Counted from the stretch's first letter, positions 43,870-53,001 are shown. The stretch: 54,495 nucleotides of DNA from PKWO01 sp036384915 (GCA_036384915.1 DASVLJ010000076.1:1-54495), one strand, 5' to 3'. Notes: generated by a model not told the origin, from the letters alone. A program made the numbers and translations.

Positions 43870-45243
43870 ATGCATATCCGGCGCGGCCACTTCCTGTTTT
43901 CAAAGATCACCCAAAACCGTTCGATTCTCGTTTCGGCGTTGCTCTGCGCCTTGGCGTCGGCCCCAAGCCACGCCGGTACGACGCCGGCGGAATCCGGCGT
44001 GGGCGACCTCTCCCTCTACGCTTCCCGCCCGCTTGAGTCCTGGCACGTCACGGTCGCCGATTTCGAAGCGCAGCAGGTCATGGACGGTGCCAGCGTGACT
44101 GTACCGAAACCTGCCAACCCCAAGGTTCCCGCCAGCCAGGTTGGCGCAAACCTGTCGGCCAAGGATGCGCCGAACGACGCGCTCACCTTGCACTGGCACG
44201 ATGCCTGGTATGCCAACCTGCGCCTGGAGGGCGGCAAACCGGTCGATCTGCGTCCCTACATGGACCATGGCGTGCTGGCCTTCGATCTGAACGTGGTGGA
44301 CATGGCGCGCGGCGGCTTGGCGTTCAAGATCAACTGCGGCGACGGCTGCGAGCGCAAGATCCCCTTCCTCAGGCCGGCGCGCGCGCTGGCTGGCAAGGGT
44401 TGGCAACACCTGGTGTTTTCCGCGCGCTGTTTCGTTCGCGACGGCGACGATTTCAGCGCGGTAACCCTGCCCTTTGCCGTCGACGCCAGCGGCACCGGCG
44501 AGGTGGCCGTCGCCAACGTAAAATTCCAGGCGGCAGGAACACCCAACGAGAGCTGCCCCGACTACAAGACCCAGTCGGTCACGCCCGATACACTCAGCGA
44601 ATCGTGGTCGATGGATTGGTGGCTGCCGCGCCACGAGGAAAAACTGGAGGCGATCAAAAAGCTCAACGCTGCCCATGAAGACAGCCAATTGGTGTTCATC
44701 GGCGACTCCATCACGCACAACTGGGAAAAGGACGGCGCGGATGTATGGCGCGACACCTACGCGAAATATCATGCGCTTGACCTGGGATTCGGCGGCGACC
44801 ACACGGAAAACGTACTGTGGCGCCTGCAGCATGGCGAGATCGACGGCATCCATCCGAAGGTCGCCGTTCTGATGTTCGGCACCAACAACACCGGCGACCG
44901 CCAGGAAGACCCGAAAACCACCGCCGCCGGAATCAAGCGCAACATCGAAGAACTGCGCCGGCATTTACCCCACACCAAAATCCTGCTGTTGGCGATTTTC
45001 CCGCGCGATGAAAAACCCGACAGCCGCTTGCGCAAATTGAACGATGCGGTCAACAAGATCATCGCAGGCTTTGCCGACAACCGGAACATCTATTTCCTCG
45101 ATATCAATCGCGCTTTCCTGGATGCGGACGGCACATTGAGCAGGGATATCATGCCAGACCTGCTGCATCCCAATGCCAAGGGTTATCAGATTTGGGCAAC
45201 GGCGATGCAACCCGAACTCGATCTCCTGCTGACCAAGAAGTAA
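43870..45243 (+). CDS. SGNH esterase fused to ExoP-like carbohydrate-binding domain
   Basis: Secreted two-domain protein of about 457 aa. Signal peptide: basic, then hydrophobic, ending SHA-G near residue 34. Residues of about 40-230 match the galactose-binding-like beta domain otherwise found at the C-terminus of GH3 ExoP-type glucosidases (SLYASRPLESWHV..., TLHWHDAWYANL...). Residues of about 260-455 form an SGNH esterase with GDSITHNW, GFGGDHTENVLWRLQ, FGTNNTG and PDLLHPNAKG, paralogous to the esterase at 17189. ATG at 43870 is preferred. An in-frame ATG at 43801 behind AAGGAGG would give a poor, 40-residue-longer leader, so the start is not settled. First gene of the GH74-GH95 operon; xyloglucan acetylesterase is the likely role. 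Confidence 0.85.
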   Translation: MHIRRGHFLFSKITQNRSILVSALLCALASAPSHAGTTPAESGVGDLSLYASRPLESWHVTVADFEAQQVMDGASVTVPKPANPKVPASQVGANLSAKDAPNDALTLHWHDAWYANLRLEGGKPVDLRPYMDHGVLAFDLNVVDMARGGLAFKINCGDGCERKIPFLRPARALAGKGWQHLVFSARCFVRDGDDFSAVTLPFAVDASGTGEVAVANVKFQAAGTPNESCPDYKTQSVTPDTLSESWSMDWWLPRHEEKLEAIKKLNAAHEDSQLVFIGDSITHNWEKDGADVWRDTYAKYHALDLGFGGDHTENVLWRLQHGEIDGIHPKVAVLMFGTNNTGDRQEDPKTTAAGIKRNIEELRRHLPHTKILLLAIFPRDEKPDSRLRKLNDAVNKIIAGFADNRNIYFLDINRAFLDADGTLSRDIMPDLLHPNAKGYQIWATAMQPELDLLLTKK

Positions 45244-45253
45244 GTCCTTCAGC

Positions 45254-47455
45254 ATGAATCATACATTCAAGCGGCTCCGTCGAACCGCAATGCTTTTCGG
45301 CTGCCTGATAGCGGCCGGCGCCTATGCCGGCGAGCCCTATACCTGGGGCACGGTGGCCATCGGCGGCAGCGGTTTCGTTTCGGGGATCGCCACCAGCAAG
45401 ACCGAGCAAGGCTTGATGTATATCCGTACCGACGTCGGCGGGGCCTATCGCCGGGATAATTCCGCATCGCGCTGGATTCCCTTGACCGACTGGCTGCCCG
45501 ACAGCGAAACCGGCTGGATGGGCATCGAGTCGATTGCGATCGATCCCAGCGCTCCGGGCAGGCTGTATTTGCTGGCCGGCACCAGCTACCTCAACGGCGG
45601 CAGCACGGCCATCCTGAAGTCGAACGACTACGGCCGAAGCTTCACCAAGGTCGATGTGAGCAATCTGTTCAAGGAAGACGGCAACGGCATGGGGCGCAAT
45701 AGCGGCGAAAAGCTGCAGGTGGATCCGGCCGATGGCGACATCCTGTACACCGGCACGCGCGCCAGGGGCATATTCAAAAGCACCGATGCGGGCTCGACCT
45801 GGAAACATCTGGACGGCTTCGGTGTCGGCGCCACACCTAACGGCAACGGCGTCAGTTTCATCGTGTTGGATCCGGACAGCATCTCCGGCGGCGTGAGCCA
45901 ACGATTGTTCGCAGGGGTATCGCGCTTCGGCTCGGCAGGGCCCAACCTGTACGTTTCCACGGACGCGGGGCTGAGCTTTACGCCGGTCGCCGGCGGACCA
46001 ACCGCACTGATGCCGCAACGCGCAGTGATCGCGGGGGGCGACCTCTTCATCACCTACGCCAACGGTGCCGGCCCTCACCCCGCCAACCCCGGCAGAAACG
46101 GCGATGAAACCATGGATCAGGGCCAGGTGTGGAAGTACCACCTATCAAGCGGTGCCTGGTCGAACATCTCGCCCAAGCTGAACCGCGCCTACTGCGGTAT
46201 ATCGGTCGATCCGGGCAATGCCAGGCATATCATCGTCTCCACCATCAACACTTATCAGCGGCAGTGGGACAATGCCAAGGGAGACCGGATATTTTCCACG
46301 ACGGATGGCGGTGCGACATGGCGCGACATCTTCAGCGGCGGCGCCATCGAGAATACCGGCGGTATTCCCTGGATCAAGGGATACTCCATCCATTGGGCCG
46401 GCTCCATCGAATTCGATCCGTTCAACAGCAGGGCGGTCCTGGTCGGCTCCGGCAACGGCATCTTCAAAACCTCGGACATCGATGCCGCAACCACGACATG
46501 GACCTTTGATGCCGCCGGGCTTGAAGAATCGGTGGCGCTTGGGCTGATCAGCATCCCCGGCGGCCCCGTCATTTCCGCAATCGGCGACTATGACGGTTTC
46601 CGCCATGTCGACATCACAAAATACCCGGCCATCAATTCCCCGACCATGGGAACCACGACCGGTCTGAGTTTTGCCGCCGGCAAGCCCAGTGTGGTGGCAA
46701 GGGTCGGCAGTTCGATGTACCTGTCGGACGATATGGGAGTCAGCTGGCGCAAAACAGCCGGGCTCAAGGGCAAGCTCGGCCAGGTGGCCCTGAGCGCGGA
46801 TGGCAAGGTGATTCTGCACAGCCCGGCAAACTCCGCAACCAGCTATTACTCGACCGACTCTGGCGCAAGCTGGCAAGCCGCCGCCGGGCTCGGCGTCAAC
46901 AACGCCTATCCCGTCGCCGATCCGGTGAATGCCAGAAAATTCTATGCACTGGACGGCGAGGCCATGATGGTCAGCAGCGACGGTGGGGCGAGTTTTGCGG
47001 CCGCAGGGCATTTGCCATCGGCCAGGGGCTCGAAAGTGATCCGCGCGGTTCCGGGGATGGAGGGCGACATTTGGGTAGCGCTCCATGATGGGGGCTTGGC
47101 GCATTCGACCAATTCCGGCGCCAGCTTCGCCAAAGTCTCCAACGTCGCCTTTGCCGCAGCCGTGGGATTCGGCAAGGCCGCACCAGGCACCGCCTACCCC
47201 ACGGCGTATCTATGGGGCACCGTCGGCGGTGTGCGCGGCCTGTTCCGTTCGACCGACGCCGGCGCCAACTGGATGCGCATCAACGACGACGCGCATCAAT
47301 ACGGCGGGCCGGGAGACGGCCAATTTCTTGTCGGGGACATGAACACCTACGGCCTCGTCTACATGAGCACGGCCGGGCGCGGCATCGTGTACGGCAAGCC
47401 GGCCAACGCGGCACACCGGCCAGTCCCCCTGACCGCCGAATTGGCCGGACACTAG
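45254..47455 (+). CDS. GH74 endo-xyloglucanase
   Basis: Secreted GH74 inverting endo-xyloglucanase, 733 aa, with signal peptide ending near YAG at residue 26. The two seven-bladed propellers are visible as repeated Asp-box-like motifs (STDAGSTWKHL, STDGGATWRDI, SSDGGASF, STDAGANW). The catalytic aspartates are probably in YIRTDVGGAYR near residue 60 and in SIEFDPF near 390. No carbohydrate-binding module or dockerin is attached. It begins 10 bp after the esterase and ends 4 bp before GH95. GH74 is nearly specific for xyloglucan, so this gene is the strongest single indicator of the substrate of the whole locus. Confidence 0.94.
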   Translation: MNHTFKRLRRTAMLFGCLIAAGAYAGEPYTWGTVAIGGSGFVSGIATSKTEQGLMYIRTDVGGAYRRDNSASRWIPLTDWLPDSETGWMGIESIAIDPSAPGRLYLLAGTSYLNGGSTAILKSNDYGRSFTKVDVSNLFKEDGNGMGRNSGEKLQVDPADGDILYTGTRARGIFKSTDAGSTWKHLDGFGVGATPNGNGVSFIVLDPDSISGGVSQRLFAGVSRFGSAGPNLYVSTDAGLSFTPVAGGPTALMPQRAVIAGGDLFITYANGAGPHPANPGRNGDETMDQGQVWKYHLSSGAWSNISPKLNRAYCGISVDPGNARHIIVSTINTYQRQWDNAKGDRIFSTTDGGATWRDIFSGGAIENTGGIPWIKGYSIHWAGSIEFDPFNSRAVLVGSGNGIFKTSDIDAATTTWTFDAAGLEESVALGLISIPGGPVISAIGDYDGFRHVDITKYPAINSPTMGTTTGLSFAAGKPSVVARVGSSMYLSDDMGVSWRKTAGLKGKLGQVALSADGKVILHSPANSATSYYSTDSGASWQAAAGLGVNNAYPVADPVNARKFYALDGEAMMVSSDGGASFAAAGHLPSARGSKVIRAVPGMEGDIWVALHDGGLAHSTNSGASFAKVSNVAFAAAVGFGKAAPGTAYPTAYLWGTVGGVRGLFRSTDAGANWMRINDDAHQYGGPGDGQFLVGDMNTYGLVYMSTAGRGIVYGKPANAAHRPVPLTAELAGH

Positions 47456-47459
47456 GCCG

Positions 47460-49814
47460 ATGAAAATCCTGTGGCGTGCCGCGCTTTTCCTCTGCCTGGC
47501 TTGCGCGGCCGATTGCGGCACCGCCGCGGCAAACGACTTGACGCTGCACTACAACCGGCCCGCTCCCGATACCGCGCAAGGGTGGGAACGCGAAGCGCTC
47601 CCCATCGGCAACGGGCGCATCGGTGCCATGATCTTCGGTCAGCCGGCCCACGAACATCTCCAGTTCAACGACATCACGCTCTGGACCGGGGACGAACACG
47701 TCATGGGCGCCTATCAGCCGTTCGGTGACCTGAGCATCGACCTGCCGGGGCACGATGCGGAAATGACCGGCTATTTCCGAAAGCTCGATCTGGAGCGGGG
47801 TGTGCATACCGTCGGCTACATGCATCGCGGCGTGACGTTCCGGCGCGAGGCATTTGCCAGCCATCCGGCACAGGTTATCGTAATCCGGCTCACGGCGGAT
47901 CAGCCGGGCCAATACAGCGGCTCGCTCGAACTGGGCGACATGCATGGCGCCCGCATCACAGCAAGAGACGACAAGCTGTCCGCCGTTGGATCGCTTGCGG
48001 GTTTCGACGGCCCCTCCGCTTCGACCAACAAGATGGATTATGCGAGCCAGGTACGGGTTCTGCACGAAGGCGGAACGATGAGGGCCGCCGACGGCAGGCT
48101 CACATTCGATCATTGCAATGCGCTGACCATCATTCTCGGCGCAGGCACCAGCTATACACCCGATGCGGCAAAACACTTCCAGGGCGAAGCTCCGCTGCGT
48201 CGCCTGTCCGAACAGGTGGATGCGGCCGCGGCACGCCCCTGGAGCGATTTGCTGGCCCAGCATGAACGCGACTTTCGCACACTCTTCGACCGCGTTCGGC
48301 TCGATCTGGGCCATAGCGAGCCGGCACGGCGCGCCATGCCGACCGACGCGCGCATCGAGGCCTACACCGAGCGCGGGGAGGACCCGGAGCTGGAAGCGCA
48401 ATATTTCCAGTTCGGCCGCTATCTGCTGATTTCCAGTTCGCGCGATTCGCTGCCCGCCAATCTGCAGGGCCTGTGGAACAACAGCCTGACGCCGCCGTGG
48501 AATTCCGACTATCACACCAACATCAATGTCCAGATGAACTATTGGCCGGCGGAGCCGGCCAATCTGAGCGAGCTGCACCAACCGTTTTTCGCCTTCGTGC
48601 AAAGCCTCATTCCCGTCTACCGCAAGACGCTGGCAAACAATGCAAGCCTTGTCCCGGCCAAGACGGAATCCGGCGGAACGCCCTCCATGGACGACACCTT
48701 CCTGAGCGCTTCCGGGAAAACAGTGCGCGGCTGGACGGTGCGCACCGAATCGAACCCGTTCGGCGCCATGGGCTATCTCTGGAACAAGACCGGCAACGCC
48801 TGGTACGCCCGCCATTTCTGGGAACACTACACCTATACGCAAGACCGCGATTTCCTGCGCAAGGTCGCCTACCCCGTGATGAAGGAAGTATGCCTGTTCT
48901 GGCAGGATTATCTGAAGCCGCTGCCGGATGGCCGCCTGGTTGCCCCAAGAGGCTGGTCGCCCGAACATGGGCCGGTGGAAGACGGCGTCATGTATGACCA
49001 GGAAATCGTCTGGGACTTGTTCAACAACACCGTCGCGGCCGTCGACGTGCTGGACGCCGACAAGGCGTTCCGCGACCGGATCGCCGCCATGCGGGACAGG
49101 CTGGCCGGTCCCAAGGTTGGAAGCTGGGGCCAATTGCTGGAATGGCAGGAGGAGAAGAACGATCCGGTACTCGACACCAGGTACGATACGCATCGCCACG
49201 TCTCCCATCTTTTTGGATTGTTCCCCGGGCAGCAGATATCGGTCATCGGAACGCCCGCGCTGGCCGCGGCGGCCCGCACTACCCTGGAAGCGCGCGGCGA
49301 CGCCGGCACAGGCTGGTCGATGGCATGGAAAGCGGCCTATTGGGCGCGCCTGCAGGACGGCGACCATGCCTACCGCATGCTGCGCGGATTGCTGGCCAAG
49401 CCCGGCACGCGTGCCGCCGAGCAGACGTCCCCGCATTCCGAAAACAATAATGCGGGAGGAACCTATCCGAACATGTTCGACGCGCACCCGCCATTCCAGA
49501 TCGACGGCAACTTCGGCGCCACTGCGGCCATGTGCGAAATGCTGGTGCAATCCCAGTCCGGCGAAATCCATCTCCTCCCGGCCCTTCCTTCGGCCTGGCG
49601 CGACGGTTCCGTCAAAGGGTTGAGACTTCGCGGCGGATTCGAAGCCGACATCGCCTGGGCCGGCGGCAAGCTGACAAGCGCCACCATCCGCTCGGCGGCC
49701 GGTAGCGGCAACGGAAAAGTCCGTTATCTCGACAAGGCAATCGATATCCATATCGCACCGGGCTCGGCGATAACGCTCGATCCGACACTTGGGCGCTTGG
49801 AAGACGCCCCTTGA
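47460..49814 (+). CDS. GH95 alpha-L-fucosidase
   Basis: GH95 inverting alpha-1,2-L-fucosidase, 784 aa, expected to remove terminal fucose from fucosylated xyloglucan. It matches Afc95A in the Cellvibrio japonicus locus by role. Signal peptide in the first 25 residues; the cysteines there do not form a good lipobox. Catalytic landmarks: NINVQMNYWPAEP near residue 352 (the two Asn that assist the base), WSPEHGP near 500 (Glu) and QIDGNFG near 681 (Asp). The N-terminal beta-sandwich with WEREALPIGNGRIGAM is typical. GH95 also holds alpha-L-galactosidases; fucose is favoured by plant xyloglucan chemistry. Last gene of its operon; no fucose catabolic genes are in the window. Confidence 0.92.
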   Translation: MKILWRAALFLCLACAADCGTAAANDLTLHYNRPAPDTAQGWEREALPIGNGRIGAMIFGQPAHEHLQFNDITLWTGDEHVMGAYQPFGDLSIDLPGHDAEMTGYFRKLDLERGVHTVGYMHRGVTFRREAFASHPAQVIVIRLTADQPGQYSGSLELGDMHGARITARDDKLSAVGSLAGFDGPSASTNKMDYASQVRVLHEGGTMRAADGRLTFDHCNALTIILGAGTSYTPDAAKHFQGEAPLRRLSEQVDAAAARPWSDLLAQHERDFRTLFDRVRLDLGHSEPARRAMPTDARIEAYTERGEDPELEAQYFQFGRYLLISSSRDSLPANLQGLWNNSLTPPWNSDYHTNINVQMNYWPAEPANLSELHQPFFAFVQSLIPVYRKTLANNASLVPAKTESGGTPSMDDTFLSASGKTVRGWTVRTESNPFGAMGYLWNKTGNAWYARHFWEHYTYTQDRDFLRKVAYPVMKEVCLFWQDYLKPLPDGRLVAPRGWSPEHGPVEDGVMYDQEIVWDLFNNTVAAVDVLDADKAFRDRIAAMRDRLAGPKVGSWGQLLEWQEEKNDPVLDTRYDTHRHVSHLFGLFPGQQISVIGTPALAAAARTTLEARGDAGTGWSMAWKAAYWARLQDGDHAYRMLRGLLAKPGTRAAEQTSPHSENNNAGGTYPNMFDAHPPFQIDGNFGATAAMCEMLVQSQSGEIHLLPALPSAWRDGSVKGLRLRGGFEADIAWAGGKLTSATIRSAAGSGNGKVRYLDKAIDIHIAPGSAITLDPTLGRLEDAP

Positions 49815-49881
49815 AGTTTGGCGCCCGCCGCAAGCTTTGGATGATATCCATAGCTATAGCCCACCCTAGCATGGCGTAGTA

Positions 49882-49901
49882 TACTGTATATAATAACAGT
49901 A
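49882..49901 (+). promoter_or_regulatory. LexA (SOS) box upstream of dinB
   Basis: A near-perfect SOS box with CTG, ten A/T bases and CAG, flanked by TA on both sides so that the 20-bp palindrome is almost complete. It lies 41 bp before the dinB ATG and overlaps the expected promoter. LexA control of dinB is established in many Proteobacteria. Confidence 0.9.
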
Positions 49902-49942
49902 TCCTTGCCGCAAGCTGAAGTAGGGGCGGCCTTGGCGCGAGC

Positions 49943-51094
49943 ATGACAACTTCACTTCCCCGTCGCATTGCACACCTCGACATGGATGCGTTTTATGCGT
50001 CCGTCGAATTGCTGCGCTATCCGCAATTGCGCGGACAGCCGGTGGTGATCGGGGGACGCTCGGTGCACAAGCCCATCGAGCAGCCGGACGGCAGCTGGCG
50101 CTACTCGCGCTTGCGCGACTATGTCGGCCGCGGCGTGGTCACAACCTCGACCTACGAGGCGCGCGCGCTGGGTGTGTTCTCCGCCATGGGCACGATGAAG
50201 GCGGCCAGGCTGGCGCCCGATGCCGTCCTGCTTCCAGCAGACTTCGATTCCTACCGCCACTACTCCCGCTTGTTCAAGGCCGCGGTCGCCGAGATCGCGC
50301 CCTGCATACAGGATCGCGGCATCGACGAGATCTATATCGACTTGACCGACGTGGCGGGTGAGACGGTAGAGATCGGCATGCGGCTCAAGGCTGCAGTCAA
50401 AGCCGCCACCGGGCTTACCTGCTCGATCGGCATCACGCCTAACAAGCTGCTGTCAAAGATTTGCTCGGAGTTGGACAAGCCGGACGGGCTTACCGTGCTG
50501 GGGATGGAAGACATCCCCACGCGCATCTGGCCCCTGGCGGCGCGCAAGATCAACGGCATCGGCCCCAAGGCGGCGCTGAAGCTGACCGCGCTCGACATCC
50601 ACACCATAGGAGACCTGGCGCGTGCCGATCCGGCACTGCTGCAGGAGCATTTCGGACTGAGCTATGCGCAGTGGCTGCATGCGGCGTCGCACGGCCTGGA
50701 CGACCGGCCCGTCGAGACGAAATCGGACACCAAATCGATCAGCCGCGAAACCACCTTCGAGCGCGATCTCGATGCGCGGCGCGACAAGGCGATACTCGGC
50801 GAAATATTCACCGACCTGTGCGAGAAACTGGCGCGCGACTTGAACCGCAAAGGCCTGGTCAGCAAGACCATCGGCATCAAGCTCAGGTATGACGATTTCA
50901 AGATCGCGACGCGCGATTTCACGCTGCAGGTGCCGACCGCCGACTCCGTTGCAATACGGCGTGCCGCCGGCCAATGCCTCAAGCGTGCGCCGCTCGAACG
51001 CAAGCTGCGCTTGCTGGGCGTTCGCGCCGGTGCATTGATGGCCGCCGATCAGATATCGAAATTCGATTTGTCGGTGCAGGGCGAATTGCTATAG
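49943..51094 (+). CDS. dinB: DNA polymerase IV (Y family)
   Basis: Error-prone translesion polymerase, 383 aa. Active-site motifs: HLDMDAFYASVE at the start (first metal aspartate), DRGIDEIYIDLTD with the second acidic pair near residue 130, SIGITPNKLLSKI, and the helix-hairpin-helix GIGPKAALKL. The little-finger domain fills the C-terminus. Compared with Escherichia coli Pol IV there is an extra stretch of about 23 residues between VIGG and GVVTTSTYEAR, rich in charged and aromatic residues. A typical terminal clamp-binding QLxLF motif is not obvious. The LexA box upstream indicates SOS induction. Confidence 0.95.
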   Translation: MTTSLPRRIAHLDMDAFYASVELLRYPQLRGQPVVIGGRSVHKPIEQPDGSWRYSRLRDYVGRGVVTTSTYEARALGVFSAMGTMKAARLAPDAVLLPADFDSYRHYSRLFKAAVAEIAPCIQDRGIDEIYIDLTDVAGETVEIGMRLKAAVKAATGLTCSIGITPNKLLSKICSELDKPDGLTVLGMEDIPTRIWPLAARKINGIGPKAALKLTALDIHTIGDLARADPALLQEHFGLSYAQWLHAASHGLDDRPVETKSDTKSISRETTFERDLDARRDKAILGEIFTDLCEKLARDLNRKGLVSKTIGIKLRYDDFKIATRDFTLQVPTADSVAIRRAAGQCLKRAPLERKLRLLGVRAGALMAADQISKFDLSVQGELL

Positions 51095-51095
51095 A

Positions 51096-51125
51096 GCGCA
51101 ATACCGGCAGCCGTCCGGTTTGCGC
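51096..51125. terminator. hairpin between dinB and the ParB-domain gene
   Basis: GCGCAATACCGG pairs with CCGGTTTGCGC (11 pairs and one bulged T) around a seven-base loop, directly after the dinB stop and before the end of the opposite gene. Good candidate for a bidirectional terminator, although no long T-run follows. Confidence 0.6.
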
Positions 51126-51148
51126 CTTGAAAATATCCGAAGCCGTCC

Positions 51149-51961
51149 TCAGGCCGCGCGCCGGACTTGCTCCAGTTCGGCACTCAATGCCGCAAGCTTT
51201 TCCTTGAGTGCGAGATTTTCAGCCTGCAGGGCGGCGTTCAATGCCCTGAGCGTGCCCAGTTCGTCTCCGGTTTCGGCCTGGGTTGCTTCGGGCAGGGCCG
51301 GCACCGGTTTCGGCGGCGCCTTGGCTTCGCGCACTTCCTTGGCGGCCTGGCGCAACTCTTTCCGGCCGCCGGCCACAGCCGCCACCTGTTTCTCTTCCGG
51401 CAGCGAAGCGACCGCGGCAGCGGCGCCGATGGAGATGGTGCCGGCCCGCACGGCATCGATCAGCTCGGGCGTGGCGGTCTTCTGGATCTTTTCGATCTGC
51501 GCAATGGTGTGGCTGCTGACACCGGCGATCTGTGCGACTTCCTTGCGGCTGGTCTTCGGGCTTGGCGATACTGCCGGGGCTGCCTGGGTTTCTTCAACCG
51601 GCTCAGGCTTGCTCTCGGCGGCCGGCTGCGGCGCCTCGGCAACTGCCAGCAATTCCTGCTTGCGCAAAGCCAGCATGCCGCGCTGGAAATCGGTGACGCT
51701 GCGCCGCGACAGTTGATTGTCGATCATCCACAGCATGACTTGCTCGATGCTCTGGAACTTGTCGTTTTGCACAGTGTTGAATGCGATGCCGTGCTTCCGG
51801 CAGATTTCGTAGCGGTTGTGCCCGTCGATCAATATCTCGCCCCAGAGCACCAGCGGGTCGCGGCAGCCTTCGGCAAGCAGGCTGCGCTCCAACATGGCGC
51901 GCTCGGACTCCATCAGCGGGTCGATAAATTTTCGCAGTTCTTCATTGATCGTGATGGCCAT
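51149..51961 (-). CDS. ParB/Srx-domain DNA-binding protein
   Basis: 270-aa protein with an N-terminal ParB/sulfiredoxin-like domain (residues of about 10-95), including LIDGHNRYEIC in place of the usual GERR box. A Pro/Ala/Glu linker follows, then a helix-turn-helix-like segment (KTSRKEVAQIAGVSSHTIAQIEK) and a C-terminal coiled coil (LRALNAALQAENLALKEKLAAL). It lacks a partner ParA gene and is not the chromosome-partition ParB. Similar proteins occur on plasmids, phages and genomic islands, but also as lone chromosomal genes in this order. AAGGAAA stands before the ATG. Role unknown; sequence-specific DNA binding is likely. Confidence 0.75.
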   Translation of the reverse strand: MAITINEELRKFIDPLMESERAMLERSLLAEGCRDPLVLWGEILIDGHNRYEICRKHGIAFNTVQNDKFQSIEQVMLWMIDNQLSRRSVTDFQRGMLALRKQELLAVAEAPQPAAESKPEPVEETQAAPAVSPSPKTSRKEVAQIAGVSSHTIAQIEKIQKTATPELIDAVRAGTISIGAAAAVASLPEEKQVAAVAGGRKELRQAAKEVREAKAPPKPVPALPEATQAETGDELGTLRALNAALQAENLALKEKLAALSAELEQVRRAA

Positions 51962-52021
51962 GGTTTCCTTTTCTGCAACAGCAACTGCTTGCGCCGGCAG
52001 GCGGCGCGAAAGCCGGGCATG

Positions 52022-52933
52022 TTACCTGAAACCGGAAGATTGGGCTTTGATGAAGTCGATGAAGGCTTGCAGGGGGGCAGGCACGAAGCGCCGCCCGGGG
52101 TAATACAGAAACATGCCGGGAAAGGATAGCCACCACGGTTCCAGTATGGGCTCGAGCGCACCGCTGTCGAGGTGGGGCCGCAGCCAGTCTTCGAAGATAT
52201 AGATGATGCCGGTGCCGGCCAGCGCCGCCTCCACCATCAGGCCGGTCGCGCCGCCGAACTCCACAAGTAACGGGCCCGACGGTTCGACACGCACAGTCTC
52301 GCCCTTGCGTTCGAATGTCCATGGCGGGATGGCGCGGCCGCCAAAGCGGCCGCGCACGCAGGCGTGCCCGAGCAAGTCGCGCGGGTGCTTCGGCCGGCCA
52401 TGGCGTTCGAGGTATTGCGGCGCGGCTGCCGCCGCGTAGCGCTGCGTGCGCGGGCCGATCGGCACGGCGATCATGTCCTGCTCCAGCCGCTCCACGTAAC
52501 GGATGCCGGCATCGCAACCGGCGGCCAGCACGTCGACAAAGTTCTCGTCGGCCATGATTTCGAGTTCGACTTCCGGGTAGGCGGCAAGGAAGGGCGGCAC
52601 GATGGCGGGCAGCACCATGTGCGCGGCGGCGACCGGAACGTTGAGGCGCAGGGTTCCCGCCGGGCGGTTGCGAAAGCCGTTGACCACGTCGAGCGCCGCT
52701 TCCACTTCATTCAGGGCCGGCCTCAGGCGATCGAGCAGGCGCTGCCCCGCCTCGGTGGGTACCACGCTGCGCGTAGTGCGATTGAGCAATCGCACGCCGA
52801 GTCGCGCTTCGAGTCGGCGCACCGCTTCGCTGAGCCCCGAAGCACTGCCGCCGCTGGCACGCGCGCCTTCGCGAAAGCCCCCTGCCTGGGCCACGGCCAC
52901 GAAAGCATTCAAGTCGCCGAGATTGATATCCAT
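52022..52933 (-). CDS. LysR-family transcriptional regulator
   Basis: 303-aa LysR regulator. The N-terminal winged helix-turn-helix spans residues 1-62 (LNAFVAVAQAGGFREGARASG... LSEAVRRLEARLGVRLLNRTTRSV), followed by the substrate-binding domain of the CrgA/DsdC-like group with LRLNVPVAAAHMVLPAIV and the GTGIIYIFEDWL region. It is divergent from an aldo-keto reductase gene, with a clear T-N11-A operator between them, so it very likely controls that gene and itself. The inducer is unknown. Confidence 0.92.
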   Translation of the reverse strand: MDINLGDLNAFVAVAQAGGFREGARASGGSASGLSEAVRRLEARLGVRLLNRTTRSVVPTEAGQRLLDRLRPALNEVEAALDVVNGFRNRPAGTLRLNVPVAAAHMVLPAIVPPFLAAYPEVELEIMADENFVDVLAAGCDAGIRYVERLEQDMIAVPIGPRTQRYAAAAAPQYLERHGRPKHPRDLLGHACVRGRFGGRAIPPWTFERKGETVRVEPSGPLLVEFGGATGLMVEAALAGTGIIYIFEDWLRPHLDSGALEPILEPWWLSFPGMFLYYPGRRFVPAPLQAFIDFIKAQSSGFR

Positions 52934-52958
52934 TGTGCGAAATATTGTACAGCCCGTG

Positions 52959-53001
52959 TTGATTATAAGGAATTATCAAATCAATGCGGGGCGCCTAGAA
53001 T
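52959..53001 (+). promoter_or_regulatory. LysR box and promoter of the aldo-keto reductase gene
   Basis: TTGAT-N11-ATCAA at 52959-52979 is a perfect inverted LysR box. It overlaps a -35-like TTATCA (52973-52978), which is followed after 17 bp by TAGAAT (52996-53001). The position between the two divergent start codons is typical for LysR-controlled pairs. Confidence 0.7.

Noticed and set aside
47280..49751. Antisense frame of 823 codons across GH95
   Set aside because: Shadow of the GH95 gene, with Gly/Arg/Ala/Val-rich shadow composition; the same applies to the long frame at 20913-23102 opposite GH31.
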